Below are positions 21,229 through 28,516 of a stretch of 28,516 nucleotides of DNA, piece after piece. The DNA comes from an uncultured Eubacterium sp. (GTDB lineage: Bacteria > Bacillota_A > Clostridia > Lachnospirales > Lachnospiraceae), in contig CAQBGY010000015.1 in the NCBI GenBank assembly GCA_948759685.1, positions 1 to 28,516 of the forward strand. Reading direction: 5' to 3'. The notes beneath the pieces were generated by a model. That model was not told the DNA's origin. It saw only the letters and a list, made by a program, of their open reading frames with translations, and searched no databases. Made by a program: the position numbers and the translations under genes. How positions within the stretch are numbered: the stretch's first letter is position 1; each line of letters begins with the position of its first letter.

Positions 21229-22176
21229 CTATTCCCTAGCTATATATGTGATGCACCACCTGGCTAACCAATCATCTATTTCCTTCCCAAGGCTGTTGAA
21301 CTCTACACTCCCGTCATGTGAAATGCCAACTAAGATAGTATTGCCACCTTGCGTAATATGGGGAAATATCTCATACCAGTCATATGGGGAATATTCTGCT
21401 GGGAGGGTTAATAATAATTGGTTGTCCCATGATGCTTTCATATGCCCTGCAAAATTTGTCGTTATTGTCACCACCCTCCCGACTTTAGTGACATGGAATA
21501 CCCAGTGGGAAAAGCTAACGAACATGCCATTGGTTGGGGGCTGTGGCATCTCAAGGTACTTAACCTCATTCGCCTTCAGGAAATCGGTGTTTAGCTTACT
21601 AATTGCCCCTGTCAGCGTCCCGCCGCCAATGCTTGCGATATCGGTTGTCCCAAGCATTTTATAAAGCCACCGGATATTTTTAGCCATGATGGAAACATTC
21701 CCAAATAAGTCTTTTATCTTCCCGCTGACTATTTTCCGCATGGATGTCCATGCTACTGGGTTTTCATCGTCTTCACTGTCAAAATTTATTTCAAATTTGT
21801 TAATCGTCGCATCAGATGGGATTTCATGCCAATCTGAAGCTGAAACTTCATCTCCTACCAGATTTTTTTTCCTTATGAAGCATCTCCCTTCATTTTTCCC
21901 ATCAACTGGCAATGCTGTCTGAAATACAAATGCTTGCGTATCCCCTGCTTCTTCATAATTTTCTGTTTTTAAAATACAAACCATATTGTCAAGCGGGAAA
22001 GTTCCTTCACATTTGATACTCCAGCACAGGCATACACTATTTTTACTTATCAAGTCAATGTTCCCTATGAATTCCCCAATCCCAAGTTTTTTCTGGTATG
22101 TTTCTAATATGTTATTGCCTCTTTCATCATTGATGGCTTTCCGGCATGTCCCGTTTATGATATCCTTTAAATCCAT
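21229..22176 (-). CDS. Tail fibre / receptor-binding protein with switchable C-terminus
   Basis: A 315-residue protein starting MDLKDIINGTCRKAINDERG. The central NIRWLYKMLGTTDIASIGGG followed by TLTGAISKLNTD is the linker phrase found before the distal domain in many Firmicute phage fibre proteins. The last 121 residues (from the Leu at 195) form a beta-rich tip with VVTITTNFAGH and LPAEYSPYDWYEIFPH. Residues 1-194 are constant, and the tip lies inside the invertible segment. AAGGAG precedes the ATG. It is the last gene of the leftward tail operon and probably contacts the host receptor. Confidence 0.8.
   Translation of the reverse strand: MDLKDIINGTCRKAINDERGNNILETYQKKLGIGEFIGNIDLISKNSVCLCWSIKCEGTFPLDNMVCILKTENYEEAGDTQAFVFQTALPVDGKNEGRCFIRKKNLVGDEVSASDWHEIPSDATINKFEINFDSEDDENPVAWTSMRKIVSGKIKDLFGNVSIMAKNIRWLYKMLGTTDIASIGGGTLTGAISKLNTDFLKANEVKYLEMPQPPTNGMFVSFSHWVFHVTKVGRVVTITTNFAGHMKASWDNQLLLTLPAEYSPYDWYEIFPHITQGGNTILVGISHDGSVEFNSLGKEIDDWLARWCITYIARE
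21581..21594 (-). repeat. Right 14-bp inverted repeat of the invertible segment
   Basis: AAATCGGTGTTTAG on the plus strand, the reverse complement of 20872-20885. It lies within the fibre gene, encoding Leu-Asn-Thr-Asp-Phe at residues 195-199, in the same frame as the left copy. Confidence 0.8.
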
Positions 22177-22209
22177 ACATTTCTCCTTTACTTTAAATTT
22201 TGCAAAATA

Positions 22210-23367
22210 CTATATGTGTAAAAACGAAAGCAGGTTAATAATTGTAAGTTCAACCCTTGCACTTAAGCCAGGCATTCCTCTGGCAATTGATAATTGCAAA
22301 GAAGGGAATTTGTCTTTTCCCCATGCTTTCCTCAAGTAAAACCTTGAAGCAGGCCAAGTAGTAGTTCCTTGACTTGGTGGCACATACATGTCACCAGAAA
22401 AATCAAGTGGTATTTCTTCTGTAAAATCAGAAATTTCCGTTTTTTGCCTATACCAATTAAACATACCTGTATATATCCCAAAGTATATTTCCTCTCTACG
22501 TTTAACCCATACGATCGCCTTAACTATATTTATCCCTTCCAAAATACCCTCAATCTCTATGTCATGCCAGGAATTGTCCACTGGGACATCTGATAAATTT
22601 ACAGAATTCCGGGGCAATATATCGTGCATTCCTAGGCTTACATCCCCGGTTCTGTACAGGTCTTCATTATACCCTTTTACTCCGGTTACAAGTCCGCCAG
22701 AAACTATATTATTTGCCCTGTCCGCGCTCTCCTTTGCCTGTCTGGCATACTCCATTGCATTATCCGCATCTTCCCCTTCCCTCACCCCGGTTCCTCCATG
22801 CGCATAGCTTTCGGACAGTTTTGCGAATTCTTCTGATTTCACTGCGCTTAGCTGTGCCTTCCCCTGTTCCACCCTGATATCCGCAAGATAGTCTGGGCGC
22901 AGATGCTTTTCCTCGATACTTCCCTCTTTAACAATTGCCCTTACCTTTCCTCCATTTTCAATGGAAAATAGAATCGTATCACTGTTTAAAAATTCATTTG
23001 GTTTCACAAACGCAGAAACATCAACTCGTATTCTTTTCCCGTCTGCCCTTATTATGATTAGTTCTTGCGCTTCTTCATCGAAATCAAGATTTTCCACAAG
23101 CTGTTCAAGTTTTGTGTCCCATATTCTAGCTTCATATCTGACACTATCTTTCCTTATAAATATAAATGTTCCTGTAGATTCATCGAATTGAACATCTGCT
23201 ATTAACGGCGCAACTTCATCCTTTGTTGCTTTGTTTGAATCCAAATTATGTACATTTTCATCTGTTAAATTGATTGAACGTACCATGCGGTTTAAATTTT
23301 CTTCATTTACTGGAGATTCTTCACTTGGATAGTTTTTCCAAATTAAATCCATATGCGCATTATTCAT
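22210..23367 (-). CDS. Baseplate/tail fibre protein (BppU-like N-terminus)
   Basis: A 385-residue protein starting MNNAHMDLIWKNYPSEESPV, with NEENLNRMVRSIN next, the opening typical of upper-baseplate and fibre-attachment proteins in siphophages of Firmicutes. A beta-rich section (TGTFIFIRKD, IIIRADGKRIRVDVSAFV) is followed by an alanine-rich helical shaft (NAMEYARQAKESADRAN) and a C-terminal beta domain. The ATG at 23367 overlaps the Tal stop; AAGGG is about nine nucleotides upstream. It probably bridges the tail tip to the fibre encoded next. Confidence 0.78.
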   Translation of the reverse strand: MNNAHMDLIWKNYPSEESPVNEENLNRMVRSINLTDENVHNLDSNKATKDEVAPLIADVQFDESTGTFIFIRKDSVRYEARIWDTKLEQLVENLDFDEEAQELIIIRADGKRIRVDVSAFVKPNEFLNSDTILFSIENGGKVRAIVKEGSIEEKHLRPDYLADIRVEQGKAQLSAVKSEEFAKLSESYAHGGTGVREGEDADNAMEYARQAKESADRANNIVSGGLVTGVKGYNEDLYRTGDVSLGMHDILPRNSVNLSDVPVDNSWHDIEIEGILEGINIVKAIVWVKRREEIYFGIYTGMFNWYRQKTEISDFTEEIPLDFSGDMYVPPSQGTTTWPASRFYLRKAWGKDKFPSLQLSIARGMPGLSARVELTIINLLSFLHI

Positions 23368-26300
23368 AATTTTCAACCCTTCCCATTAAAAAAGAGACAG
23401 ATTCTTTTAACGAATCTATCTCTTCCTGCTGTTCTTCTATTTTTTTATAAAGCTTCTGGATCATATGTGTGTTCCACATGACAAACTCTGTATAGATAAT
23501 CCCCATAGGGTCTTCTATGCCGCAGTAATCCTCATTTTCTGGGTTATCATACATCTGCACGAACCCTCCGAAATCCTTCGTTGTATATCCATGCTTCTCA
23601 AACGCATCTTTAACGTTTTTTGCCTTTACTCCGAAATGATATCTTCCAGAAGTTCCTTTGTTGTATCTAAATGCGCACGGATCTATTTCCATATACACTT
23701 CATCAAATCCATCCAATGGCTTGAATGAATTTTTTAATCGTTCATCAGAAGGGGTTATGCTTCCAGCAGAACTCAAAACTACGGAATTTCCTCGCAGCCT
23801 TAATGATGTCGGAGAATCGCTGTATTGCGATGCTGGAACCCCGGCAAATGTAAATCTATCTTCTTGCCTGTAACCGATTATGTAATGCGCAAGCCCTTCG
23901 TGGCTAACATTTACCCTAACCCCCATTTCTCCAGAATCTTGTGTGAAATCCAAATATCGATTTGCATACAATTTTGTTGCCTGTAATTCACAATGAGCCC
24001 TCATTAAGTCGCTGTATATGTGGCAACTTCTGTCTTGGGAACTTTCTTTGAAAGCCAAATAATTATACCCAGATTCATACCCATTTTTCGATATCCTCCC
24101 AATCCTTAATTCAGTATCGCTTGTACTGTCAGACTTAATGTAAATAACTCTATACCTATCATCAAAATCCGGGTCCCTTATGTAATAAGCTGATTTTGCC
24201 TCTATATTTGCCCCGGTTATTTTCCCTCCTTCAAAAGTCTGCCCTTTGATTTTCCCTCCGTTCAGCCTATCGCAATTTATATTTCCGGTTGTAATATTTC
24301 CTCCATTTATTATTGTTTTCCCGTCATTTGCTGCAAGGTTTTCAAAGCTGACAAGTCCAGAAAATTTTATCTCTTTTGCTTGCCCGGTTATTACGCTTCC
24401 ATTTTCTTTTGTTACCGAAAGATTCAAGGTTGCAGAAGTAGATCCATTAACAACAGACATATCTATAGCCTTCACTGATTGCTCTATCCTTGACGAAAGC
24501 CCTCTTTCTGAATCTGAAACTTCTTGCCGTATTCCTTCTGCTGTCTGCTTTATTTCTGTCCTTATAGTTGTGCTAACCTGCTCAAGTTGCGCGTATTCTC
24601 TCCACTCCACCCATTGCGGCCTGTCCATTGGGTGATGCTTAATCGCAACATATACTTTCCCGCTTGTCTGGTCTAAGTATTTAAGCCCTGGTGTATATTC
24701 TTCTGCCGTCATTATCCTTGGAGGGGCACCAAGCCCGTATTTTCCTATATTGATTGGTGTTCCGTCTTCTTCTTTCTCGCTCCATATTTTTTCTGTTCTT
24801 GCAACTGTGCTTGTTATGCTTTCTGCCGTCTGGCTTATCGAAGATTCCAATCCCTCTTTTGTGTTTTTTACTTCTGCCCTGATCTCTCCCGCTGTTTGCA
24901 AAATCAGAGAATTCAGCCCCGCATCTGAATCTATCAGTTCGCTTCTCGTCTCCTCTATCGTCCTTTTCAGTATGTTTGCTTTGGACTTTAATTGTATAAT
25001 GGAGTTATGAATTCCATTTAACTTCTCCGAATATTTTTCCGTTCCATTTGCACTGTACGAATCCCCAAGACCTTGTATACCTTTTAATACACGGCTTAAA
25101 ATGTAGGATTCCACAAGTTCGTATCTTGTCGGAAGCCTTACTGGGTCTCCAACCTCCAAACAGGGATTTCCAACACAATCAGCAGAAAAAGGCCGATACA
25201 CAATATCTGTTATTTTGTTGAATATGTTTTTTGCTATCACCTTCAAGTCATCGGAAGATTTTCCATAGACAAGGAAATTGTTCTCAATAATATAGCAGTT
25301 GTCGTCTGGCTTTTTCTCCCCTTCCGGCCATATCTTCCCTATGTCATTCTCTTCCTGCCTGATTTGCAGCCTTGTTATCCTCCTGCAAATAAAATCCTCA
25401 TATTGGCAGCTTTTATATTTTCCCGTGCCCAGACTTGTGGATTTTGGGTCTTGCGGGTATAAATGCCCTGTCTCTGACTGCTTCAAATACCAAGGCGCGT
25501 GGTCTGGGAATAATGTGTTGCTTGGGTATAAGCCCATGATGTCTTGTTTCAAATAGACATAATGGAATTTCCCATCGCGCCCAACATGCCCGAAGCATCC
25601 GTTAATCTCGCAGATTGCAGTTATTACGTCTTTCCCGCTTAACGAAGATTCCCTTATTATGCTTGTATGCTCTGTTTCGTTTTCGATTTCCACCCCTTCT
25701 TCTACTTGGATTGTTTTTTCAACAATCATGTCATCGTTTACAAGGGTTATTTCTTCCTGTTCCAGCCCAAAATAATTCACAAAGCTTGTACGGAACTGGC
25801 GCATTGTGACTTTACTGTTTCTTTCGGGAAGGATTGTGTTATACCAGTTAATCGCACTGGAATTGATGATGTCGTACATGGCATCGTAAGCTGTCACATC
25901 TCGGTATAGCCTATCCGCCGTCGGTACATCCGAAAATACTTTATATCTTCCAAATTGGAATGGAGAATCTGAATGTCCTTCCAAAACTTCTGTAGCTGTC
26001 ACCCATTTGTCTTTTAAGGAAACAAACGTATTATGTATCCTGAATTTCAGGACGCTTGCTTCACAGCATCCAAAACGGAGTTCTGATTCAGAGCAAAGAC
26101 TTTCCGACAGTTCAAAATTTTCCCAGTCTATGTCGCTGTTTTTGAATGCGAGTAATTCATATTCATGTTCAACCTTTTCCCAGGTATAGGAAATACCTGA
26201 TTTTCTGCACTTGTAATAATAATTTGTTTCTGCATCCAGATAAACTTTTCCCTCATATTCTAATTTTGCCGGATATTTGCTTTCTGGCGCACCATACCCA

Positions 26301-26380
26301 ACATAATCGCACGCAATAATCTTCATCTGCTTATCAATATGTGGTTTATTGTATAGATCCTTGTATTTGTAATCAACCAC
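23360..26380 (-). CDS. Tal-like tail tip protein with S74 intramolecular chaperone
   Basis: A 1,006-residue protein. The N-terminal 400 residues are the gp27/Tal-like tail-tip fold (for example FGRYKVFSDVPTADRLYRDV and YDAMYDIIN), with VGNPCLEVGDPVRLPTRYEL at the end of that domain. A coiled-coil section follows (AGEIRAEVKNTKEGLESSIS and similar repeats), then a beta-helix-like fibre. The last 129 residues begin SDERLKNSFKPLD and end in a heptad coiled coil, the Peptidase_S74 autocleaving chaperone. It should sit at the tail tip and may cut itself after trimer folding. The start is GTG 26380, 8 nt after AGGAGG. Confidence 0.88.
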   Translation of the reverse strand: MVDYKYKDLYNKPHIDKQMKIIACDYVGYGAPESKYPAKLEYEGKVYLDAETNYYYKCRKSGISYTWEKVEHEYELLAFKNSDIDWENFELSESLCSESELRFGCCEASVLKFRIHNTFVSLKDKWVTATEVLEGHSDSPFQFGRYKVFSDVPTADRLYRDVTAYDAMYDIINSSAINWYNTILPERNSKVTMRQFRTSFVNYFGLEQEEITLVNDDMIVEKTIQVEEGVEIENETEHTSIIRESSLSGKDVITAICEINGCFGHVGRDGKFHYVYLKQDIMGLYPSNTLFPDHAPWYLKQSETGHLYPQDPKSTSLGTGKYKSCQYEDFICRRITRLQIRQEENDIGKIWPEGEKKPDDNCYIIENNFLVYGKSSDDLKVIAKNIFNKITDIVYRPFSADCVGNPCLEVGDPVRLPTRYELVESYILSRVLKGIQGLGDSYSANGTEKYSEKLNGIHNSIIQLKSKANILKRTIEETRSELIDSDAGLNSLILQTAGEIRAEVKNTKEGLESSISQTAESITSTVARTEKIWSEKEEDGTPINIGKYGLGAPPRIMTAEEYTPGLKYLDQTSGKVYVAIKHHPMDRPQWVEWREYAQLEQVSTTIRTEIKQTAEGIRQEVSDSERGLSSRIEQSVKAIDMSVVNGSTSATLNLSVTKENGSVITGQAKEIKFSGLVSFENLAANDGKTIINGGNITTGNINCDRLNGGKIKGQTFEGGKITGANIEAKSAYYIRDPDFDDRYRVIYIKSDSTSDTELRIGRISKNGYESGYNYLAFKESSQDRSCHIYSDLMRAHCELQATKLYANRYLDFTQDSGEMGVRVNVSHEGLAHYIIGYRQEDRFTFAGVPASQYSDSPTSLRLRGNSVVLSSAGSITPSDERLKNSFKPLDGFDEVYMEIDPCAFRYNKGTSGRYHFGVKAKNVKDAFEKHGYTTKDFGGFVQMYDNPENEDYCGIEDPMGIIYTEFVMWNTHMIQKLYKKIEEQQEEIDSLKESVSFLMGRVENYE

Positions 26381-26834
26381 TGTAAACACCTCCTACAAAA
26401 GCAATCCTGATTGGGTCATAACGTAAAATTCCGTTTCCAGAATTATCTCTTTCGTAATTTCCATAAATCTGCGGCTCTATATCGACCAAATATCCTTTTT
26501 GTCTTTCATATCTGTTGTATCTTGGAATAAACGCTTCAATATAACATTCGTTTGCATCTGCATTTGTAATGTTTCTGTCTATGTTCCACATTAATTCTGA
26601 AAAATCTTCATCTGTAAGCATGGCCGGCGTTTCAAATTCAACCTTAAGAGCCTTTAATCTTACTGCATTCCTATGCAAATATCCGTTTGCATCCGTCCAT
26701 GGGTCAATGTCTTGCATATTTGCGTATGCCTTGTAACTGTCTGCCGCAATAAATCTGTTTGTCGGAATGATGTAATCGCCAATTTTAACAAGCCACCCTG
26801 CATACTTACTTTTCCTTTCTTTTTTTTCAAGCAA
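26373..26834 (-). CDS. DUF6711-family tail protein
   Basis: A 153-residue protein with KYAGWLVKIGDYIIPTNRFI, then WTDANGYLHRNAVRLKALKV and a C-terminal PQIYGNYERDNSGNGILRYD. This follows the DUF6711 pattern as I remember it, found just before the tail-tip gene in Firmicute phages, and probably corresponds to a distal tail component. The start is TTG 26834, with GGAGG seven to eight nucleotides upstream. It overlaps the start of the Tal-like gene by 8 nt. A strong terminator lies 29 nt upstream. Confidence 0.8.
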   Translation of the reverse strand: MLEKKERKSKYAGWLVKIGDYIIPTNRFIAADSYKAYANMQDIDPWTDANGYLHRNAVRLKALKVEFETPAMLTDEDFSELMWNIDRNITNADANECYIEAFIPRYNRYERQKGYLVDIEPQIYGNYERDNSGNGILRYDPIRIAFVGGVYSG

Positions 26835-26862
26835 ACTTCCACCTCCTTAAAAATGGGCATAA

Positions 26863-26896
26863 AAAGAGCACCTACCATTTCTGATAGATGCTCTTT
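26863..26896 (-). terminator. Strong intrinsic terminator with GAAA tetraloop
   Basis: On the minus strand 26896-26882 pairs with 26877-26863 in a 15-bp uninterrupted stem (three G-U pairs) closed by a GAAA tetraloop, and U5 follows. It ends the accessory cassette to the right. It is only 29 nt from the start of the DUF6711-like gene, with no clear promoter in between. Confidence 0.8.
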
Positions 26897-26974
26897 GCAA
26901 TACTTGCTTTATTTAATTTCCCTATTCCCTAAATCGAATCTCTCATTGCTTCTATTCTTTTCTTCCTTCCAATC

Positions 26975-27271
26975 TCATATTCCCGCCTTATCCACATAAC
27001 CGCTTATTTCTGCGTGTAATTTATGGATAAACATTATATTTTCATACTTTTTTGATTCCTCCTCACTTATTAGGCATGGGAGTGGTTTTCTAATCCCCTC
27101 GGATATCCTCACAACGGTTGAGAGCCTGATATCCTTCTTTTTCCCGTCCAATATGTAATTTAATTCCCGAATGGAAATCCCGCACTCTTGTGACATGCGT
27201 TTCATGCTGCACCCTGTCCTTCCCATATAACGAAGAAGCTGATGCCTTAAGTTCTCCATGCATTGTTCCAT
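26975..27271 (-). CDS. Helix-turn-helix regulator of the accessory cassette
   Basis: A 98-residue protein. The core CMENLRHQLLRYMGRTGCSM, QECGISIRELNYILDGK and IRLSTVVRISEGIRKPL is an XRE-like DNA-binding domain. It shares the layout M-x-NLR, ECG(I/V)SxRE and IRxxTxVxI with the regulator at 20325. The ATG at 27271 has GGAGG seven to eight nucleotides upstream and overlaps the HNH gene's TGA. The strong terminator at 26863-26896 follows. It probably regulates the cassette or competes with the immunity-region HTH; that is inference. Confidence 0.78.
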   Translation of the reverse strand: MEQCMENLRHQLLRYMGRTGCSMKRMSQECGISIRELNYILDGKKKDIRLSTVVRISEGIRKPLPCLISEEESKKYENIMFIHKLHAEISGYVDKAGI

Positions 27272-27786
27272 CACTCCACCTCCGCTGCAAAATGTGAAAG
27301 AAGGTAGTTTTTCAAATCTTCCTCTCCCTGTATATGCCCTAGCCGGAACGCCAAATCTACCGCATTGTTCGGATTGGTTTTTTCCGAAATTTCAATCAGG
27401 TTGAAATAATCATCCCACCCCATGCAGAATTTCACGCTTTCCGTGCGCTCCCGGTATTCTTTTAACATTCTTTCAATTTCAGGTTTTTTGCATTCCTTCC
27501 TATTTAAAAACGGAAGCCACTTAAAATATTTCATGGCATTTCTTATGGCTAATCCAAAAACTTTCCTAAAAAATTCCTCCTGTGTCATGTTATGCTTCAT
27601 CTTCCCGCAAGTTTCACATACCGCCTGCATATTGGAAAATTCCTTGTAGCCGCCTTTTGACTTTGGCACAATCAGATTTATACACATTTCACTAAGTTTA
27701 ATCCTCTGCCCACATATGGCGCATTTTCCGTGGTAACGATTGTATACAATCTGTCTTACTTCCGAATACTTCATATTTTTACTCAT
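27271..27786 (-). CDS. HNH-like protein with degenerate active site
   Basis: A 171-residue protein with a zinc-binding HNH scaffold: YNRYHGKCAICGQRI, then IVPKSKGGYKEFSNMQAVCE and CGKMK, giving the CxxC...CxxC pairs. The usual catalytic Asp-His before the I-x-P segment is replaced by Asn-Leu (CINLIVP), so metal-dependent cleavage is doubtful. The C-terminal half is a helical domain of unknown function (GWDDYFNLIEISEKTNPNNA). It may be a DNA-binding protein derived from a homing or packaging-associated nuclease. Start ATG 27786, GGGGTGG upstream. Confidence 0.75.
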   Translation of the reverse strand: MSKNMKYSEVRQIVYNRYHGKCAICGQRIKLSEMCINLIVPKSKGGYKEFSNMQAVCETCGKMKHNMTQEEFFRKVFGLAIRNAMKYFKWLPFLNRKECKKPEIERMLKEYRERTESVKFCMGWDDYFNLIEISEKTNPNNAVDLAFRLGHIQGEEDLKNYLLSHFAAEVE

Positions 27787-27937
27787 TTTGTCCACCCCAC
27801 TTTCCTTCCAGAACCCGTAGGGCTTCCTCATGAATCTTCTTGTCCGTCTCGTTCGCATCAATGGAAATCTGATACTGGAGGGCAGCAATCTGCTGTTCCA
27901 GTTTCTTTTTGTCTTTCGGCGCTTCTACTCTAAGCAT
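27779..27937 (-). CDS. Small coiled-coil protein
   Basis: A 52-residue protein starting MLRVEAPKDKKKLEQQIAAL, strongly helical, ending EGKWGGQNE. The ATG at 27937 has AAGGGGG upstream, and that site lies in the 3' arm of an 8- to 10-bp hairpin (27941-27969), so translation may be controlled by RNA folding. It overlaps the start of the HNH-like gene by 8 nt. Confidence 0.65.
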   Translation of the reverse strand: MLRVEAPKDKKKLEQQIAALQYQISIDANETDKKIHEEALRVLEGKWGGQNE

Positions 27938-28004
27938 TATGAAGACCCCCTTCCAAGTCAAGGGTCTTCTGGGCGTTTATCATTGTTATTTTCAATCTAT
28001 CCAT
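27930..28004 (-). CDS. Possible leader peptide
   Basis: A 24-residue ORF starting MDRLKITMINAQKTLDLEGG behind AAAGGAAGG. It ends just past the start of the next gene. Ribosomes translating it would open the hairpin that covers the next ribosome site, so it may be a coupling leader. The support is a ribosome site and position only. Confidence 0.35.
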   Translation of the reverse strand: MDRLKITMINAQKTLDLEGGLHNA

Positions 28005-28047
28005 TTTTCCTTCCTTTCAAAAACAGAAGGATTGGGAATCGTAAATA

Positions 28048-28516
28048 TCAGTCTTTCCTATTTGTTGCCTTGTCGAATAGGTTTTCAAATTCTTCCCATG
28101 TGTCAGACGCCCTCATAAGAGCAATCACCTTTTGGAGCTGTTTGTCAAGATGCGGAACTCCTATCTCATCTGTCAAAGATTGGTGCAATCTCCTGTTCTT
28201 CGGGGTCTTGCTTTTCAACTCTTCCAGAACTCCGTCCGGCAGTTGCTCATATATGTATTGGTTTGTCAGTTTCCCTACATACTGCGGTCGGCTGTTCCCA
28301 TTGTATGTCCAGCCTTTCAGACGGAACATTTGCTTGTAAAATTCATCCGGAAACCGTTTTGCCCACGGCATAAGTTCCTCGCTGATATAAGCCGATAAAA
28401 GCCGCTGCAATTCATCATGTTCCCTGTCGTACTGATAGCCAGTAACTTCATCAATCAGAGAATCAAGACCAACTTTTGCAAAAGCGGTCATTATAGCGTA
28501 TAGCCTTTCGGCAGTT
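28048..28516 (-). CDS. P63C-domain protein, C-terminal part (runs off right edge)
   Basis: The frame is open to the window edge, so the 5' end is missing. The visible 155 residues contain TAERLYAIMTAFAKVGLDSL, then DEVTGYQYDREHDELQRLL, FPDEFYKQMFRLKGW and YVGKLTNQYIYEQLPDGVLE, and end VIALMRASDTWEEFENLFDKA. This is the P63C domain found in phage and plasmid proteins of Firmicutes and actinobacteria; its biochemical role is unknown. It is the first visible gene of the accessory cassette, followed by small ORFs, the HNH-like gene and the HTH gene. Confidence 0.85.
   Translation of the reverse strand, partial: TAERLYAIMTAFAKVGLDSLIDEVTGYQYDREHDELQRLLSAYISEELMPWAKRFPDEFYKQMFRLKGWTYNGNSRPQYVGKLTNQYIYEQLPDGVLEELKSKTPKNRRLHQSLTDEIGVPHLDKQLQKVIALMRASDTWEEFENLFDKATNRKD

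Larger units (their letters stand above)
20872..21594. mobile_element. Probable invertible tail-fibre switch segment
   Basis: 723 bp bounded by perfect 14-bp inverted repeats and containing two convergent fibre C-terminal cassettes separated by 21 bp. The minus-strand cassette is fused to the fibre gene; the plus-strand one is silent. Inversion would place the silent 111-codon cassette on the 194-codon constant part in frame. This is the architecture of the Mu G-segment and P1 C-segment. The recombinase is not in the window; a phage integrase or serine invertase elsewhere may act. Confidence 0.72.

Noticed and set aside
20872..21594. Diversity-generating retroelement target
   Set aside because: No reverse transcriptase and no template/variable repeat pair with adenine-specific differences. 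The two cassettes are different sequences in inverse orientation.
1..28516. CRISPR arrays, tRNA or rRNA genes, insertion sequences
   Set aside because: No regularly spaced direct repeats of 20-40 bp, no recognisable tRNA cloverleaf or rRNA segment, and no transposase gene were seen on either strand.

Overview
The window looks like part of a temperate tailed bacteriophage or prophage of a low-GC Firmicute, most probably a Lachnospiraceae-type gut Clostridium. The reasons are moderate to low GC, strong GGAGG ribosome-binding sites before nearly every gene, dense overlapping minus-strand genes, a Bet-type annealing protein, a Rha-type antirepressor, a Spo0A-like DNA-binding protein, a sporulation-type sigma factor, and a classical divergent repressor switch. 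Standard code is used: TGA is a real stop in many ATGA overlaps. No integrase, terminase, capsid, holin or endolysin gene is visible, so both ends of the phage lie outside the window.

Layout, left to right. (1) 1-19,550 is a long leftward early operon. Reading from its promoter at 19.6 kb it contains small regulatory ORFs, Rha, a membrane protein, a secreted lytic transglycosylase, SSB, a Spo0A-C protein and a sigma factor. Next come an unknown conserved protein, a 424-bp degenerate pentanucleotide repeat, a Rad50/SbcC-like ATPase, a lipoprotein and membrane protein, and Bet. After these comes a signalling island: nicotinamidase-like hydrolase, vWA protein, PP2C phosphatase, unknown protein, and a protein kinase with a zinc ribbon. 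The operon ends in nucleotide-metabolism and unknown genes: a MazG-like protein, a broken YkgJ cysteine-cluster gene and a radical-SAM-like protein. (2) 19.55-20.75 kb is the immunity region: divergent promoters with inverted repeats, an XRE repressor, a second HTH gene and terminators. (3) 20.87-26.83 kb is the leftward tail-tip module: a DUF6711-like protein, a Tal-like tail protein with an S74 chaperone domain, and two fibre proteins. (4) 26.97-28.52 kb is an accessory cassette (P63C protein, small ORFs, degenerate HNH protein, HTH regulator) closed by a strong terminator.

The most striking finding is a probable invertible segment at 20,872-21,594. A perfect 14-bp inverted repeat lies inside the last fibre gene and at the start of a silent, promoterless fibre C-terminal cassette on the other strand. 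Both copies are read in the same frame (Leu-Asn-Thr-Asp), so inversion would swap the receptor-binding C-terminus (121 aa for 111 aa) on a fixed 194-aa base. Other notable signals are the CC-every-5-nt array, the kinase/PP2C/vWA/nicotinamidase island, a strong plus-strand promoter driving a folded RNA beside rha, and an in-frame TGA inside the cysteine motif of the YkgJ-like gene.

Small ORFs were found by translating gaps by eye. Family names rest on motif recognition without a database search.
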